Shown: positions 63,401 to 64,000 of the stretch, one piece after another
How positions within the stretch are numbered: position 1 is the first letter of the stretch
Layout: every line of letters starts with the position of its first letter
Assembly (NCBI GenBank): GCA_019634595.1
Contig: JAHCBC010000006.1
Location: forward strand, 1 to 64,000
Length of the DNA: 64,000 nt
Source: Akkermansiaceae bacterium
Lineage (GTDB): Bacteria; Verrucomicrobiota; Verrucomicrobiia; Verrucomicrobiales; Akkermansiaceae
Reading direction: 5' to 3'
Notes under the pieces: generated by a model
What the model saw: only the letters and a program-made list of their open reading frames with translations
The model's database searches: none
Told to the model about the DNA's origin: nothing
Position numbers and translations under genes: made by a program

Positions 63401-64000
63401 CAGCGGGGAATGCTCCGGCATCACCACATGGCGCCGGACCGCCCTGCCGTCGGTCAGTTCCTCCGCGCGTATGAAGATCCCCGCATCAGGGAGCACGGCG
63501 GGATGCCTCCGCCACATCGGCTGGTCCTGCGGCAGGCCCTGCTCGTCGGTGTGGCGGCGGTTGCAGGATTCATAGCGGCCGTTGAGCTGGAACGGGGCGC
63601 TCCCGGCCGCCTGCCATCCGAAGTGCTTCTCTCGGGGCAGGGTGATGGCGATCCCGCCGCCCTGCTCCAACCTCACGCGGAAGGATATCCCGATGGTGGA
63701 GGGGCGGCGCAGATCCGGCCCCGTCACTTCGAAATCCTCCGCGCCGTCGTCGGGATCTCCGGACTCCTCCACGGAGGCCGCATCGCGGGCTTCCTGCCCG
63801 TCATCGTGACCGCCGGCGGTTTCCTCCTCCGGCTTGGTCTCGGAACCCATGGGATCATGGCCCCGCGGCAGGGGAGGAGCCCCGGCGGGATGAAGGAGAC
63901 CGGCTCCGTATTTGCGGTGGGGGGATTCACGGTCGTAGTAGAGCACTTCACCCGGTTCCCCGCCCGGGTCCGGCCGCCACACCACCGGACCCCGGCGGCG
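60461..64000 (-). CDS. drmA: DrmA-like helicase, 5' end cut by window edge
   Basis: The frame is open to the right edge, giving 1179 or more residues; the true start is probably 20-40 residues further on. From the window edge, the N-terminal part (DPGGEPGEVLYYDRESPHRK) matches the DrmA start style. Helicase motifs follow: PTGGGKT (about residue 500), IIQDELHL (DEAH-type box), IASTATIRG, and YIQVTGRVGR. A CPWC and other Cys lie between. DrmA is the DNA-translocating core of DISARM. It is the first visible gene of the four-gene operon. Confidence 0.9.
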   Translation of the reverse strand, partial: RRRGPVVWRPDPGGEPGEVLYYDRESPHRKYGAGLLHPAGAPPLPRGHDPMGSETKPEEETAGGHDDGQEARDAASVEESGDPDDGAEDFEVTGPDLRRPSTIGISFRVRLEQGGGIAITLPREKHFGWQAAGSAPFQLNGRYESCNRRHTDEQGLPQDQPMWRRHPAVLPDAGIFIRAEELTDGRAVRRHVVMPEHSPLALRIDVYPRALNREENCWLLTVVLRNMTPITGTAGEHQSVLYQTYFEVAAKGGTLVKYPESGRPFDQLDEDEKSLALLYRESATWGIGHGCACGWDAELSEAPEFLFADVMPAVELPSMTPDIKDADGNRIELSMRALAGLTEDGTGPAWQSLENLSAEYEAWIEDRRTEAASLGDGLGPVAMRHLDACARCLARIDAGISLLRSDARVRRAFRLANLSMLLQQIGTKQLDRRPLEWSAPKKRVSPAGVHRSPWEIYEEQAEKPGLGSWRAFQIAFLLMSLDGSRDGESADREIVDLIWFPTGGGKTEAYLAVMAFYMFHERLRMGPGQAGPARDGTNVLMRYTLRMLTTQQFQRAASLICAMEFLRRNPAAQGITEIPGRRFSLGLWIGEGGSPNTLRGAEQEIRSFRTGHTKGNPLVLTECPWCRAGIGRCEAAAPKGLSEKQWNMERVKGIDLQTHLLHCTDIRCAFGDEHPDTWLPVEVIDERIYQNPPSLVISTADKLAMIAYRPAAGALFGRNHKGGRPWQESMPPGLIIQDELHLISGPLGTMYALYEGVLERLCSHQHEGKWIKPKLIASTATIRGAGEQVKALYARTETNLFPGPGLHMGDSFFGRYAKEPDGKPSSGRLYLGIHATDYGSALTTQVRAFTAALFRPFFFAQEKRDPWWTLLAFYNSIRELGGAKTLFDSDIRSRLKFVFNREGGGKDERRNLKIVEELTSRLSQAEIVGMMDSLSTSYVEPGQDGIFDACLASNIIEVGVDIDRLSLMGVVGQPKTTATYIQVTGRVGRRWKDRPGLILTIYNPSKSRDRSHFEQFHSYHRRLYERVEPTSATPFALSAIQRGLCGALLTWARQHCSSPVYDAGAYHDAVEAGYQLLRERCTAVQSGEDLERSLNEMERIRDELAEKWDRNPQEWEKYPPDPLGEYLMLWPGQYATRMQADKGIQIPTSMRQVDRSAELRIHDGYAKAAENPASPTSNP

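Overview
The window looks like a piece of a GC-rich chromosome from the Verrucomicrobiota, most likely a Luteolibacter- or Haloferula-like Verrucomicrobiaceae. The taxonomic guess rests on gene content: a MoxR/DUF58/von Willebrand operon with large membrane partners, secreted Tat- or Sec-exported sugar-phosphate isomerase-like proteins, a SET-domain protein, lineage-type secreted proteins of unknown function, and many intergenic GTAG-type palindromes. No rRNA is present to confirm it.

Positions 1-51.9 kb are mostly chromosomal backbone. In order: a cut-off lipoprotein, a UbiB-family protein that has lost its catalytic residues, a small membrane peptide, a GNAT/nitrilase fusion, an MFS transporter, a D-amino-acid-oxidase-like protein, a purH operon, gatCA, a TPR protein, proC, two envelope lipoproteins (BamD-like and LptE-like), and an eight-gene MoxR operon (17.8-29.6 kb). 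Next come two related secreted proteins with sixA and fabG, thyA with a membrane protein and folA, then parB with a LolC/E-type permease and a GYF-RDD protein on the opposite strand. After these lie the SET gene, a barrel protein back to back with an MGMT-type alkyltransferase, an Rrf2 regulator whose start codon interlocks with that of cysE, a glycosyltransferase-HAD fusion with a Tat-exported isomerase-like protein, and a two-domain M16 peptidase.

A tRNA-Leu(CAG) at 51.8 kb marks a sharp change. From there to the right edge the content is accessory and looks like a defence island, possibly integrated at the tRNA. It holds a ParB-like protein with a long Ala-Pro tract encoded by a 12-bp tandem repeat, a spacer with three consecutive hairpins, a short group-II-like reverse transcriptase, an AT-rich small gene, and a four-gene minus-strand operon. 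That operon encodes a DrmA-like helicase (cut by the edge), a DrmB-like DUF1998 protein, an AIPR-family protein and a C5-cytosine methyltransferase. It resembles class 2 DISARM, but AIPR stands where DrmC or DrmE might be expected.

Intergenic DNA carries at least three repeat types: short GTAG palindromes, two of which supply a neighbouring gene's stop codon; two elements with 31-bp inverted arms; and a block of palindromes and direct repeats at 12.8-13.6 kb. All family names come from motif recognition by eye. No database search was run.
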